Origin: an uncultured Eggerthellaceae bacterium
Lineage (GTDB): Bacteria; Actinomycetota; Coriobacteriia; Coriobacteriales; Eggerthellaceae
Reading direction: 5' to 3'
NCBI GenBank assembly: GCA_949450265.1
Contig: CASTMW010000002.1
Span: 1-42,962, forward strand
Length of the DNA: 42,962 nucleotides
A program made the position numbers and the translations under genes. Positions 15,665 to 24,968 of this stretch are shown here, piece by piece (the first letter of the stretch is position 1; each line of letters starts with the position of its first letter). The notes under the pieces are model-generated. The model did no database searches. It was not told the DNA's origin and saw only the letters and a program-made list of their open reading frames with translations.

Positions 15665-17121
15665 GTGTATATCCTTGGCATGCGAAGGTTCCCGAACCCG
15701 ATGCAGATCTCATAGCTGGACGTACCCAAGATGTCGGCCATCTGGTCGATAGTGGCGAACGCATCGCCCTGCTCGCCCACGATGAGCACCTCATCGCCGA
15801 TCTGCGGATCAAGATGGGCCTGTGTGCCACGGCTGCGCTGCGGCACCTCGAACATGCACTGATCCATGCAGATGTTGCCCACCTGCGGATACTGGCGCCC
15901 ACCCATCACGAAGTTGATGCGGTTGGACAGGTTGAAGCGCAGCCCGTCAGCATACCCCACGGGCACCGTGCACACCTTCGCGTACCCACCGCTGCGATAT
16001 GTGAAGAAGTAGCTGACGCCTTCGCCCAACGGCACTGTCTTCACATCGGTGATGCGCGCATGCACGCTCATAGCGGGATGCAGATCGATCAGACCGAACA
16101 TCTCGGGCGTAGAGTAGTAGCCGTACAGCGAGAGCCCCACACGCACCATGTCGTAGCGCAGATCGGGGAAGCGCGTGGTGGCAGCGCTGTTCGAGGCGTG
16201 AACGAGCCCCGGATCCACGCCTGCCGCGCGCATGGTGTCGAGCGCATACAGGAAGCGGTCCTTGGCGCGACCCACTTCCAGCGTGTCGGTTTCATCGGCC
16301 GTGGCGAAATGCGTGAACGTGCCCACCAGGTCGAGCGCCCGGTGGAAGCTGATCTGGCGCAGGAACTCGTCCACTTCGTCGAAACGCACGCCGATGCGGT
16401 TCATGCCGGTATTGACCTTCAGATGAAACGGCGCCCGCAGACCCACCTGATCAGCCGCCTCGGCATAGCGGATGGCGAATTCCACCGTGAACACCGTTGG
16501 CATGATCTGATGCGCCAGCAGCAACGGGATGGCGCTGACAGGCGGCTCGGATAGCATGAGGATGGGCGCTCCGATGCCTGCCTTACGCAGTTCGACGCCT
16601 TCATCCACCGTGGCCACGGCCAGTTGCTCGGCACCGCTGTTGAGCATGGTACGCGCGCATTGCACAGCACCGTGCCCGTACGCATCGGCCTTCACCACCG
16701 CCATCAGGCGCACGCCCGGCGCCAGAGAGCGCTTCACCGCCAGCGTGTTGTGACGAACGGCAGGCAGGCTGATCTCCACCCATGACCATCGCCGGTCGGT
16801 TGCGGGGATGTCAGCGAGCGCTTCCTCGTTGAAGATGGGACCTGTCTCGCCAGCCAGCACGTCGGGCACGCGTAGGTACCGCTTCATATCGTTGGGGTCC
16901 AGATGGCGCCCTACATCGGGGCGACGCTGCCCGTCGAAGATAATGCCTCCATGAGGCACCTGCCACCCTTGCTGTGCTGCCTTGCGGCCGCCTTCCTTAT
17001 AGCGCGTCTCGTCGTTGCCAAGCTCGGTGGCAACGCGGGCGCGACGCATGGCTTCGCCCGCCGACGTGAAGCCGGGGTCGCGCTTGGTGAAGCCAGTGAA
17101 ACCGTTCGGGAGCTCTTCCAT
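15661..17121 (-). CDS. alr: Alanine racemase with an N-terminal extension
   Basis: PLP-dependent interconversion of L- and D-alanine for peptidoglycan. The 486-residue protein carries about 110 extra residues before the usual start of the fold (RRWSWVEISLPAVRHN at about 111-125). The PLP lysine is K144 in AVVKADAYGHG, and GNICMDQCM lies in the C-terminal domain. The usual SYG motif that carries the catalytic Tyr reads SYFFTY here. The extension begins NGFTGFTKRDPGF and is hydrophilic, with no signal peptide or recognised domain. It continues in frame with coding-like composition. No strong ribosome binding site marks the ATG, so the start is uncertain, but every upstream option makes the extension longer. 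Confidence 0.92.
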   Translation of the reverse strand: MEELPNGFTGFTKRDPGFTSAGEAMRRARVATELGNDETRYKEGGRKAAQQGWQVPHGGIIFDGQRRPDVGRHLDPNDMKRYLRVPDVLAGETGPIFNEEALADIPATDRRWSWVEISLPAVRHNTLAVKRSLAPGVRLMAVVKADAYGHGAVQCARTMLNSGAEQLAVATVDEGVELRKAGIGAPILMLSEPPVSAIPLLLAHQIMPTVFTVEFAIRYAEAADQVGLRAPFHLKVNTGMNRIGVRFDEVDEFLRQISFHRALDLVGTFTHFATADETDTLEVGRAKDRFLYALDTMRAAGVDPGLVHASNSAATTRFPDLRYDMVRVGLSLYGYYSTPEMFGLIDLHPAMSVHARITDVKTVPLGEGVSYFFTYRSGGYAKVCTVPVGYADGLRFNLSNRINFVMGGRQYPQVGNICMDQCMFEVPQRSRGTQAHLDPQIGDEVLIVGEQGDAFATIDQMADILGTSSYEICIGFGNLRMPRIYT

Positions 17122-17159
17122 GGCTCTATTGTACGCCAACCGCGCCCGCATCGCTGCCC

Positions 17160-17633
17160 TCAGTGGCCGCCGCCGCCCATCATCTTCACAGCATGCGGGA
17201 GCGCCTCTACGATGCCCTCCCAATTCTCAGTGGCAGCCTTAGTGGAACCGGGTAGGTTGATGACCAGGACGCGCCCACGCTGCATGCACACCGCACGCGA
17301 CAGCATGGCGTACGGGGTTATCTGCAGGCTGTGGTAGCGCATGGCCTCGGCGATGCCGGGCACCTCGCGCTCGCACACGTCACGCGTGGCCTCCGGCGTC
17401 ACATCACGTAGCGAAAGGCCGCTGCCGCCACAGGTCAGCACCACGTCCACCTGCAATTCGTCAGCTGCCCGTACGATAGCAGCGGCGATGTCGGCACGGT
17501 CGTCGGTTACTACCACGCGGTCGACCAGCTGCCAACCTGCCTCCACGATGAAGCGTTCGAGCGCATCTCCTGCTTGATCCTCCTTGAGACTGCGTGTGTC
17601 CGAGCAGGTGACGATAGCGAAGCGGATACTCAT
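17160..17633 (-). CDS. mogA: Molybdopterin adenylyltransferase-like protein (MogA/MoaB)
   Basis: Adenylylates molybdopterin before metal insertion. The 157-residue protein has the family motifs TCGGSGLSLRDVTPEAT and NLPGSTKAATENWE. The ATG has GAGGAGGT upstream and overlaps the moeA stop by 4 bp (ATGA). MogA and MoeA act in consecutive steps of molybdenum cofactor synthesis, so co-expression is expected. Whether it is MogA or the MoaB paralogue cannot be decided by eye. Confidence 0.92.
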   Translation of the reverse strand: MSIRFAIVTCSDTRSLKEDQAGDALERFIVEAGWQLVDRVVVTDDRADIAAAIVRAADELQVDVVLTCGGSGLSLRDVTPEATRDVCEREVPGIAEAMRYHSLQITPYAMLSRAVCMQRGRVLVINLPGSTKAATENWEGIVEALPHAVKMMGGGGH

Positions 17634-18892
17634 AGCGGTACCTCCTCGGGAACGTCCAACAGGATGCACTCCAGCACATCCCCCGCATGCCAAATGCCCT
17701 GGCCGGTAGGCACGACCGCCAGACAGTTGGTCTTCTGGATGACGCCGAACAGGCCGCTGCTCTGGTTGTTGTCAGGCGTCACTTCGCGGGCGCCATCGGC
17801 ATCCTTGGTCAGCGTGGCGCGCAGCAGCATCATGCGCGGGTCCTTCTTCTTCACGTCCTTCGTCAGGCGCGCTGGCACGCGTGGGTGCTCGAAGCAGGCG
17901 AAGCCCTGCATCTTGCGCAACGCCGGGCGGATGATCATCTGGAAGCCGCAGTAGGCTGCCGCCGGATTGCCGGGCAGACCAAAGACCGGCGTGCCCTTTA
18001 CCAGCCCGAACGTCTGGGCCTTACCCGGGCGCATGTTCACCTGCGTCATGAGCAGCTCACCCGCATCCGCCACCACACGCTTGATGAAATCGTAGTCGCC
18101 GTTAGCCGCGCCGCCGGTGGTGACCACGAAGTCGAAGTGCTCGGCCGCTTCGCACACCGCGTTGCGCAGCGCCTTGAACGTGTCCTTCACGATGGGCAGG
18201 ATGGTAGGCTCGGCCCCAGCGGCGTGCGCACAGGCCGCCATCGCATACGAGTTCGATTCGCGAATATGGCCGGACCCAGGCATCTTGTCGGGTGGCACCA
18301 ATTCGCTGCCCGTGGCGATGATGCCCACGGTGGGCCGCCCATACACCGGCACGCTCAGGTTGCCGCAACTGGCCAGGAAGCCCGCGCCCGCCTCATGGAT
18401 GACCTCCCCGCGCACCATGATGACATCGCCCGCGCGTGCTTCCTCGCCCGCTTGACGCACGTTGCTGCCCAGCGTAGTAGGAGCGGCGAAGCTGACGATG
18501 GAGCCGCGCTTGCCGTCGCCTTCGACCACCTCGACCACTTCGTATTTGACCACCGAATCCGCATCGGGGGGCAGCTCGGCCCCGGTCATGATGCGGATGC
18601 ACTCGCCTGCGCCGATGGTACCCTCGAACACATCACCCGCGCCGATGTCGCCCACCACGTTCAGGCACACTGGAGCGCTCTCGGTGGCATCCAGGATCTC
18701 GGTCATGCGCAGCGCGAAGCCGTCCATCGCTGAGTGGGCGAACGGCGCCACGTCGATATCGCTTATCAGATCGTCCGCCGCAACGCGCCCCACCGCATCC
18801 AGCAATCCCACTTCTTCGATCGGCATGAGCTCCATGCGGCCCAGCACCAGCGCACGCGCTTCTTCGAGCGAGATCATCTCATCTCTGGACAT
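17630..18892 (-). CDS. moeA: Molybdopterin molybdenumtransferase
   Basis: Inserts molybdate into adenylylated molybdopterin. The 420-residue protein has the family N-terminus (MISLEEAR), APFAHSAMDGFAL, RIMTGAELPPDADSVV, the MogA-like domain with TTGGAANGDYD, and GLPGNPAAAYCGF. AAGGAGGATT precedes the ATG. Only about 37 bp separate it from the eno terminator, so its promoter must lie in that gap or overlap eno, unless transcription reads through. It heads moeA-mogA-alr-udg-folC. Confidence 0.95.
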   Translation of the reverse strand: MSRDEMISLEEARALVLGRMELMPIEEVGLLDAVGRVAADDLISDIDVAPFAHSAMDGFALRMTEILDATESAPVCLNVVGDIGAGDVFEGTIGAGECIRIMTGAELPPDADSVVKYEVVEVVEGDGKRGSIVSFAAPTTLGSNVRQAGEEARAGDVIMVRGEVIHEAGAGFLASCGNLSVPVYGRPTVGIIATGSELVPPDKMPGSGHIRESNSYAMAACAHAAGAEPTILPIVKDTFKALRNAVCEAAEHFDFVVTTGGAANGDYDFIKRVVADAGELLMTQVNMRPGKAQTFGLVKGTPVFGLPGNPAAAYCGFQMIIRPALRKMQGFACFEHPRVPARLTKDVKKKDPRMMLLRATLTKDADGAREVTPDNNQSSGLFGVIQKTNCLAVVPTGQGIWHAGDVLECILLDVPEEVPL

Positions 18893-18929
18893 AATCCTCC
18901 TTGATCGCGGATAGAAGAACCTACGAGAA

Positions 18930-18949
18930 AGGGCGCCCGGTGGCGCCCT
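18930..18949 (-). terminator. Intrinsic terminator after eno
   Basis: On the minus strand a perfect 8-bp stem (AGGGCGCC/GGCGCCCT) with a 4-base loop is followed by TTCTCG, seven bases after the eno stop. The T-run is short. It separates eno from moeA on the same strand. Confidence 0.7.
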
Positions 18950-18955
18950 GCATCG

Positions 18956-20272
<1,317 letters not shown>

Positions 20273-20284
20273 CTAGGTACGAAT

Positions 20285-20297
20285 ATACTATCAGTAT
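20285..20297. promoter_or_regulatory. Small palindrome upstream of eno
   Basis: ATACT-ATC-AGTAT, a 5-3-5 inverted repeat, overlaps the stop codon of the tsaB-rimI-tsaD gene and lies 37-49 bases upstream of the eno start. It could be an operator or part of an AT-rich -10 region for eno. No partner regulator is apparent. Confidence 0.25.
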
Positions 20298-22834
20298 GGC
20301 ACGGATAAATCCGCATGAGCTTGCGCATCTTGGTCAAGCGGGAAGAACTTGCCCTGACGATAGCGGTCGAGCGCCACCAGCGCGATCATGGCAGCGTTGT
20401 CGCCACAGGCCGAAAGCGGCGGCATGACCAGGCGAACGCCGCGCTTCGCGCACATGCGCTCGTAGGCCTGGCGCAGATACGGATTGGCCGCCACGCCGCC
20501 ACCCACGCAGAACGTGGGCGCGCCCGTCTGGTCAAGGGCACGACCGGCCTTCGCCACCTGCACATCCACCACCGCCGCCTGGAAACTGGCGCAGATGTCG
20601 GGCATGTTGAGCGGTTCGCCCGCTTCGCGCTGCGCGTTGATGTACTGGGTGACTGCTGTCTTCAAGCCCGACAGGCTGAAGCGCAAGTCCCCCGAATGGA
20701 GCATGGCGCGCGGGAAGTCGATGGCCGCCGGATCGCCCTGGGCTGCCAGGCGTGATATGTGCGGACCGCCCGGATAGGGCAGCCCCAGCGCCTTGGCCAC
20801 CTTGTCGAAGGCCTCCCCCACCGCGTCATCGATGGTGGCGCCCAGCACCTCATAGGCGCCCCAGTCCTTCATGTACACCAGCATGGTGTTGCCGCCGGAC
20901 ACCAGCGACACCACCGCAGGTGGTGCGAACGGCGGCTCGGTAGCGGCCAGCTTGTTGGCGTACAGATGCCCTTCCAGATGGTTGACGCCGATGAAGGGGA
21001 TGTCAGCCGCCCAGGCCGCGCCCTTCGCGAAGGCCACACCCACCACCAGCGCCCCCACCAGCCCCGGCGCATAGGTCACCGCGATGGCGTCCAGATCGGC
21101 GTAGCGCAGACCGCGAGCGTCTTCGAGCGCTTGGTCGCACACCCCGCAGATCGCCTCGATGTGCTTGCGACTGGCTATCTCGGGCACCACGCCGCCGAAG
21201 CGCGCATGGAAGTCCACTTGGCTGGCCACCACGTCCGCGCGCATGGTGCCGTCGCCGTCGATGATGGCTGCAGCCGTTTCGTCGCATGAGCTTTCGATGG
21301 CAAGGATCAACGGCTTTTGCGGGACTTCTGCATCGTGTGGTACAGGACAGGTCCCGGAGGTATCCAGTCGCTCGGACAGTCCTGACTCGCACGGAAGCGC
21401 CACTGGCGCTTCCGGCTCGTGCGGAACTCGCTTTGTGGATGCCCCCGGGACCTGTTCCTCGTCGCTATTCGAGGCTCGATCAGGAGACGCTAGCGGGCTC
21501 TCTTCCTCGCCGAGGGCAAGGGAATCGATGCGCCGCTGCATGATAAGGGCATCTTCGCCATCGGAATAATACCCAGGGCGGCTGCCCAGCGGCTGGAAGC
21601 CCTGGGACCGGTAGAACGCGATGGCGGCGGTGTTGGAAGCGCGCACTTCCAAGCTGGCCGTGGTGGCACCCAGGTTGCGCGCATCCTCCAGCACGCGGGC
21701 CAGCAGATGTCGTGCGATGCCGTGCCTGCGCGACCCGAGGTCCACTCCCACCTTCAGCACCTGCGCATCGCCATCCACGATGAGCGCTCCCGCATAGCCG
21801 ATCGTGCGCCCCTGCGCATCCGCCGCGCGCCACCAGCTGCGATCGGTTCTCGGCAGTTCGTCGGCCACCTGCGCAGCGTTCCAAGCATCCGTGCCCATGA
21901 TGGCCGCCTCCATATCGGCAACATCGGCGGCATGCACGGCATCCAGCGGTTGGAGCACTGTGCCGGACGCATCCACGAACGCACCCGCATTCGACATGGC
22001 GTGCATGGTGGCACGGCCGTCCTGCACGCCTGTGCGCAGATTCGCCGGTTCGGCAGCGGCCAGACGGCGACGCTCGTTCTCTTCGGCATCGGAGAGGCGC
22101 GTGTACACGGGCAGCAGCAGCCCCGGCTGATGGCGCACCGCATCGAAGGGGTCCGCCTCATCCGCGCGCCACGCGTTCTGCAGCGCCAGCAGCAGCCCGG
22201 CGCCCGTTGGCGTCCACAGCTGCGCGTCCACCAGGCGCCCCGCTCCTTCGAAGAGGGTCGCGTACTTGGACAGTCCATCCCCGGCAAGCCACCAGTCGGC
22301 CGCATCCACATCGTGCGCGAACGCGTCCGCCTTCACCACCCGATCGTTCGTCAGGCGCAGCGCACCCGCATCGGTCAGGTCGAACAGCACCGGATACACT
22401 TCCTTGCGCATGGCATCCGCCATCACCAGCAGGCGCCCGCGCACCCCAGAATCAAAGGCGTTCCAAGCCACCGCATCCAGCGACGACACGCCGATGAGCG
22501 CCACCCCGAGCGCGCTGGCGATGCCCTTTGCCGTGGCCAAGGCGATGCGCACGCCCGTGAACGAGCCCGGTCCGCGCCCCACGCACACACATGCGATGCT
22601 GGCGCGGCTGATGCCCGCCTTCTGCATGAGCGCGTCGATGCGCGGCACGAGCTGGGTATTCGACGCGCGGCGCGCGGGTACTTCCTCGTGCGCCTCAAGA
22701 TGGATCGCGCGGGCAGGCGCGTCCAAGCGCCCCAGACCGATGGCGATGGTCTCGTTTGCGGTATCGAAGGCCAGCACATAACGGGCGGCTTTTCCGCCTT
22801 CCCGCATGCTGCTCATATCAGTGTTTCTGCTCAT
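20291..22834 (-). CDS. tsaB-rimI-tsaD: TsaB-RimI-TsaD fusion protein (t6A37 tRNA synthesis plus protein N-acetyltransferase)
   Basis: One 847-residue protein joins three enzymes. TsaB (about 19-250; LAFDTANETIAIG, GRGPGSFTGVRI) is the scaffold partner of TsaD. A GNAT domain (about 297-435; RRHGIARHLL, EVRASNTAAIAFYRSQGF) matches RimI, the ribosomal protein S18 N-terminal acetyltransferase. TsaD (about 508-847; ESSCDETAAAI, GVNHLEGH with the metal-binding histidines, SGGNTMLV, GGGVAANPYLR) transfers threonylcarbamoyl to A37 of ANN-decoding tRNAs. A 70-residue Pro/Glu/Ser linker precedes TsaD and is partly encoded by a 114-bp palindromic element (listed separately). tsaE lies 36 bp upstream. 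No ATG has a strong ribosome binding site; 22834, 22816 and 22807 are all possible. Confidence 0.94.
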   Translation of the reverse strand: MSRNTDMSSMREGGKAARYVLAFDTANETIAIGLGRLDAPARAIHLEAHEEVPARRASNTQLVPRIDALMQKAGISRASIACVCVGRGPGSFTGVRIALATAKGIASALGVALIGVSSLDAVAWNAFDSGVRGRLLVMADAMRKEVYPVLFDLTDAGALRLTNDRVVKADAFAHDVDAADWWLAGDGLSKYATLFEGAGRLVDAQLWTPTGAGLLLALQNAWRADEADPFDAVRHQPGLLLPVYTRLSDAEENERRRLAAAEPANLRTGVQDGRATMHAMSNAGAFVDASGTVLQPLDAVHAADVADMEAAIMGTDAWNAAQVADELPRTDRSWWRAADAQGRTIGYAGALIVDGDAQVLKVGVDLGSRRHGIARHLLARVLEDARNLGATTASLEVRASNTAAIAFYRSQGFQPLGSRPGYYSDGEDALIMQRRIDSLALGEEESPLASPDRASNSDEEQVPGASTKRVPHEPEAPVALPCESGLSERLDTSGTCPVPHDAEVPQKPLILAIESSCDETAAAIIDGDGTMRADVVASQVDFHARFGGVVPEIASRKHIEAICGVCDQALEDARGLRYADLDAIAVTYAPGLVGALVVGVAFAKGAAWAADIPFIGVNHLEGHLYANKLAATEPPFAPPAVVSLVSGGNTMLVYMKDWGAYEVLGATIDDAVGEAFDKVAKALGLPYPGGPHISRLAAQGDPAAIDFPRAMLHSGDLRFSLSGLKTAVTQYINAQREAGEPLNMPDICASFQAAVVDVQVAKAGRALDQTGAPTFCVGGGVAANPYLRQAYERMCAKRGVRLVMPPLSACGDNAAMIALVALDRYRQGKFFPLDQDAQAHADLSVPY
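21345..21458. repeat. 114-bp imperfect palindromic element inside the tsaB-rimI-tsaD gene
   Basis: The outer arms GGACAGGTCCCGG (21345-21357) and CCGGGACCTGTTCC (21445-21458) are inverted copies. Further in, CCGGAGGTATCCA is mirrored by TGGATGCCCCCGG. At the centre, GGAAGCGCC-ACT-GGCGCTTCC (21393-21413) is a perfect 9-bp hairpin with a 3-base loop. The frame stays open across the element, which encodes about residues 459-497 of the RimI-TsaD linker. It looks like a palindromic mobile or REP/RPE-type element captured in a coding sequence. No second copy was seen in this window. Confidence 0.6.
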
Positions 22835-22870
22835 GGTCCGATTGTACACGCTGCGCGCTCGGCGGGAGCG

Positions 22871-23338
22871 CTATGACGCGGCCCACTGTGCCAGCAGCTT
22901 TTCCGAGCGCGGCCCGCTGGACGTTGCCTGCACGTGGCGTCCTTCGCCTTCCACGGTGATGCGGATGCGAAGCGCATCGTCGGGCATGTCATCGGGGAAG
23001 CTGTCGGCCCATTCGATGCACGCGGCACCCGGCGTGGCCGCATCGGTGGCCTCGTAGAATCCGATATCATCCAGCTGATCGGCGCTCTCCAGCCGATACA
23101 GGTCGAAATGCAGCACCGTCAGCGCGGGCGCATCGTAGACCTGCATGAGGTTGAACGTGGGACTGGTCACAGGCCCCTCATACCCCAGCGCCACCAAGAG
23201 CGCCTTCACGAAATGCGTCTTGCCCGCGCCCATGTCCCCCGACAGCAGCACCGCATCGCCATCGGCAAGATGCGGCGCCAGTGCGCAGGCAAGCTGGTCC
23301 ATCGCAAGCTCATCCGGTATGTCCCATGCGTGCTCCAT
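22871..23338 (-). CDS. tsaE: tRNA t6A synthesis ATPase
   Basis: ATPase that works with TsaB-TsaD to keep the t6A37 complex turning over. The 155-residue protein has Walker A in SGDMGAGKT (33-41), then SPTFNLMQVYD and HFDLYRLE, all TsaE signatures. It lies directly upstream of the tsaB-rimI-tsaD gene, so the pathway is encoded together apart from TsaC. The ATG at 23338 is chosen by family length; the ribosome binding site is weak and starts 6 or 20 codons upstream are possible. Confidence 0.93.
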   Translation of the reverse strand: MEHAWDIPDELAMDQLACALAPHLADGDAVLLSGDMGAGKTHFVKALLVALGYEGPVTSPTFNLMQVYDAPALTVLHFDLYRLESADQLDDIGFYEATDAATPGAACIEWADSFPDDMPDDALRIRITVEGEGRHVQATSSGPRSEKLLAQWAAS

Positions 23339-23484
23339 GGCCCTATGGTAGCGCATGCGGGCGCGCCGAGCAGCAGCACGCTTTGGACGATCGCACAAGA
23401 AGCTGCCCTTATCTTTTCACGAACGACATGACCGCCCACGCGCCGCGCGGGTATCATGGGAGGCACCGATCGAAGGAGGCATCC

Positions 23485-24093
23485 ATGTCGAAGATGAACG
23501 CAGGCATGACGCGCGACGAGGCCTTCGCGCTGCTGAACGAGCACAACACCGACCCGTTCCATATCGAGCATGGCGAAACGGTAGAGCAGACCATGCGCTA
23601 TTTCGCCCGCGAATACGACCCGGAAAACGAAGAGTTCTGGGGCATCGTGGGGCTGCTGCACGACCTTGACTGGGAAGAGCACGACGACGAGCCAGAGCTG
23701 CACACCATCTATGCGGCACCGCTGATCGAGACAGCGGGCGGCACCCCTGAGCTGATCCGCGCCATCCAGAGCCATACGTCTGATTTCAATCCCGACCTGC
23801 CCAAGCCCGAGCTTCAGATGGAGAAGATCCTGTTTGCCACCGAAGAGCTGACGGGCCTGATCGGCGCAGCCATCGTGATGCGTCCCAGCAAGTCGGTCAT
23901 GGACTTCGAGGTGAAGAGTCTGAAGAAGAAGTTCAAGGACAAGCGCTTCGCTGCAGGCGTGGATCGCGAGGTCATCCGCAGCGGTGCAGAGATGCTGGGA
24001 TGGGAACTGGACGAGCTGTTCGCGCACACCATCGAGGCCATGCGCTCCTTCGCGCCCGACCGCGATACGTATCTGGCGGCCCAGGAAGGCTAG
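23485..24093 (+). CDS. HD-domain protein, putative metal-dependent phosphohydrolase
   Basis: A 202-residue protein with HD-domain metal ligands: H29 in IEHGETV, H59-D60 in GLLHDLDW, and H73 in ELHTIYAAPL. HD proteins of this compact type hydrolyse nucleotides or similar phosphoesters; the substrate is unknown. GAAGGAGG lies upstream of the ATG. It is transcribed alone, divergent from tsaE, and its stop overlaps focA tail to tail by 4 bp. Confidence 0.88.
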   Translation: MSKMNAGMTRDEAFALLNEHNTDPFHIEHGETVEQTMRYFAREYDPENEEFWGIVGLLHDLDWEEHDDEPELHTIYAAPLIETAGGTPELIRAIQSHTSDFNPDLPKPELQMEKILFATEELTGLIGAAIVMRPSKSVMDFEVKSLKKKFKDKRFAAGVDREVIRSGAEMLGWELDELFAHTIEAMRSFAPDRDTYLAAQEG

Positions 24094-24920
24094 CTTGAAG
24101 CGCGGCCCGTGCGGGTGGCATGGGCCGCATACATCACCAGGCCCACGATGGCCCCACCCACGATGTTGCCCAGCGTGACCGGTATCAGGTTCGCCACCAC
24201 GAAGGTGCCCCAATCCAGCACCGCCGTGTTGATGCCCGCCGACACGATCAGCTCGCCATACGCGGGCACCATGTTCACGAAGATGCCCGCCGGAACATAG
24301 TACATGTTGGCGATGCAGTGCTCGAAGCCCGCCACCACGAACCCGAAGATAGGGAAGAGCACGCCAAGTATCTTTCCCGCCGTGTCGTGGGCGGTGTTGC
24401 CCAGGTAGATGGCCACACACACCATAAGGTTGCAAAAGATGCCCAGCACGAACGCATTGCCCCACGGCAGGCTGCATTTGGCCGCCGCCACCTTCGCCGT
24501 GTAGATGGCAAGCGTGCCGCCACCGATGTCCAGCTGACCGAAGAACGCCATGAGCGCCGCCAGCCCCACCGCACCGATGAAGTTCCCCACATACACGATG
24601 CCCCAGTTGCGCAACAGAAGGCCCCAGGTGATGTCGCCGCTGATGGCAGCGGTCACCATGAGCGCGTTGCCTGTGAACAGCTCGGTGCCCAAGAGAACGA
24701 TCATGATTAGCCCGATGGGGAATACCGCGCCCGTCACAAGGCGCGCCAGACCGGTCTCGGGAATGCCCTGGGCGGCAGTGGAGGATGCCACGGCCCCCAA
24801 CCCCACCAGCACACCGGCTAAGATGGCCAGCACGAACAGGCGCCAGGCAGGCGATTCGGCTTTGCCCACCGCTGCCTTCAAATAGTTATCGGTGATCTCA
24901 CGCGGTGAATAGATGGGCAT
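24090..24920 (-). CDS. focA: Formate/nitrite transporter (FocA/NirC family)
   Basis: Membrane channel for formate or a related small anion. The 276-residue protein has about six hydrophobic helices and the family signatures GTELFTGNALM and AGFEHCIANMYYVP; the latter holds the gating His. FocA rather than NirC is inferred from its position 48 bp after folD in a formate-tetrahydrofolate operon. GAAGGAG lies upstream of the ATG. It probably supplies formate to Fhs or releases it. Confidence 0.93.
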   Translation of the reverse strand: MPIYSPREITDNYLKAAVGKAESPAWRLFVLAILAGVLVGLGAVASSTAAQGIPETGLARLVTGAVFPIGLIMIVLLGTELFTGNALMVTAAISGDITWGLLLRNWGIVYVGNFIGAVGLAALMAFFGQLDIGGGTLAIYTAKVAAAKCSLPWGNAFVLGIFCNLMVCVAIYLGNTAHDTAGKILGVLFPIFGFVVAGFEHCIANMYYVPAGIFVNMVPAYGELIVSAGINTAVLDWGTFVVANLIPVTLGNIVGGAIVGLVMYAAHATRTGRASS

Positions 24921-24968
24921 GCGCTCTCCTTCGATCGGGTCCGGGCGTGGCGCCTTGGGTCGACATCA

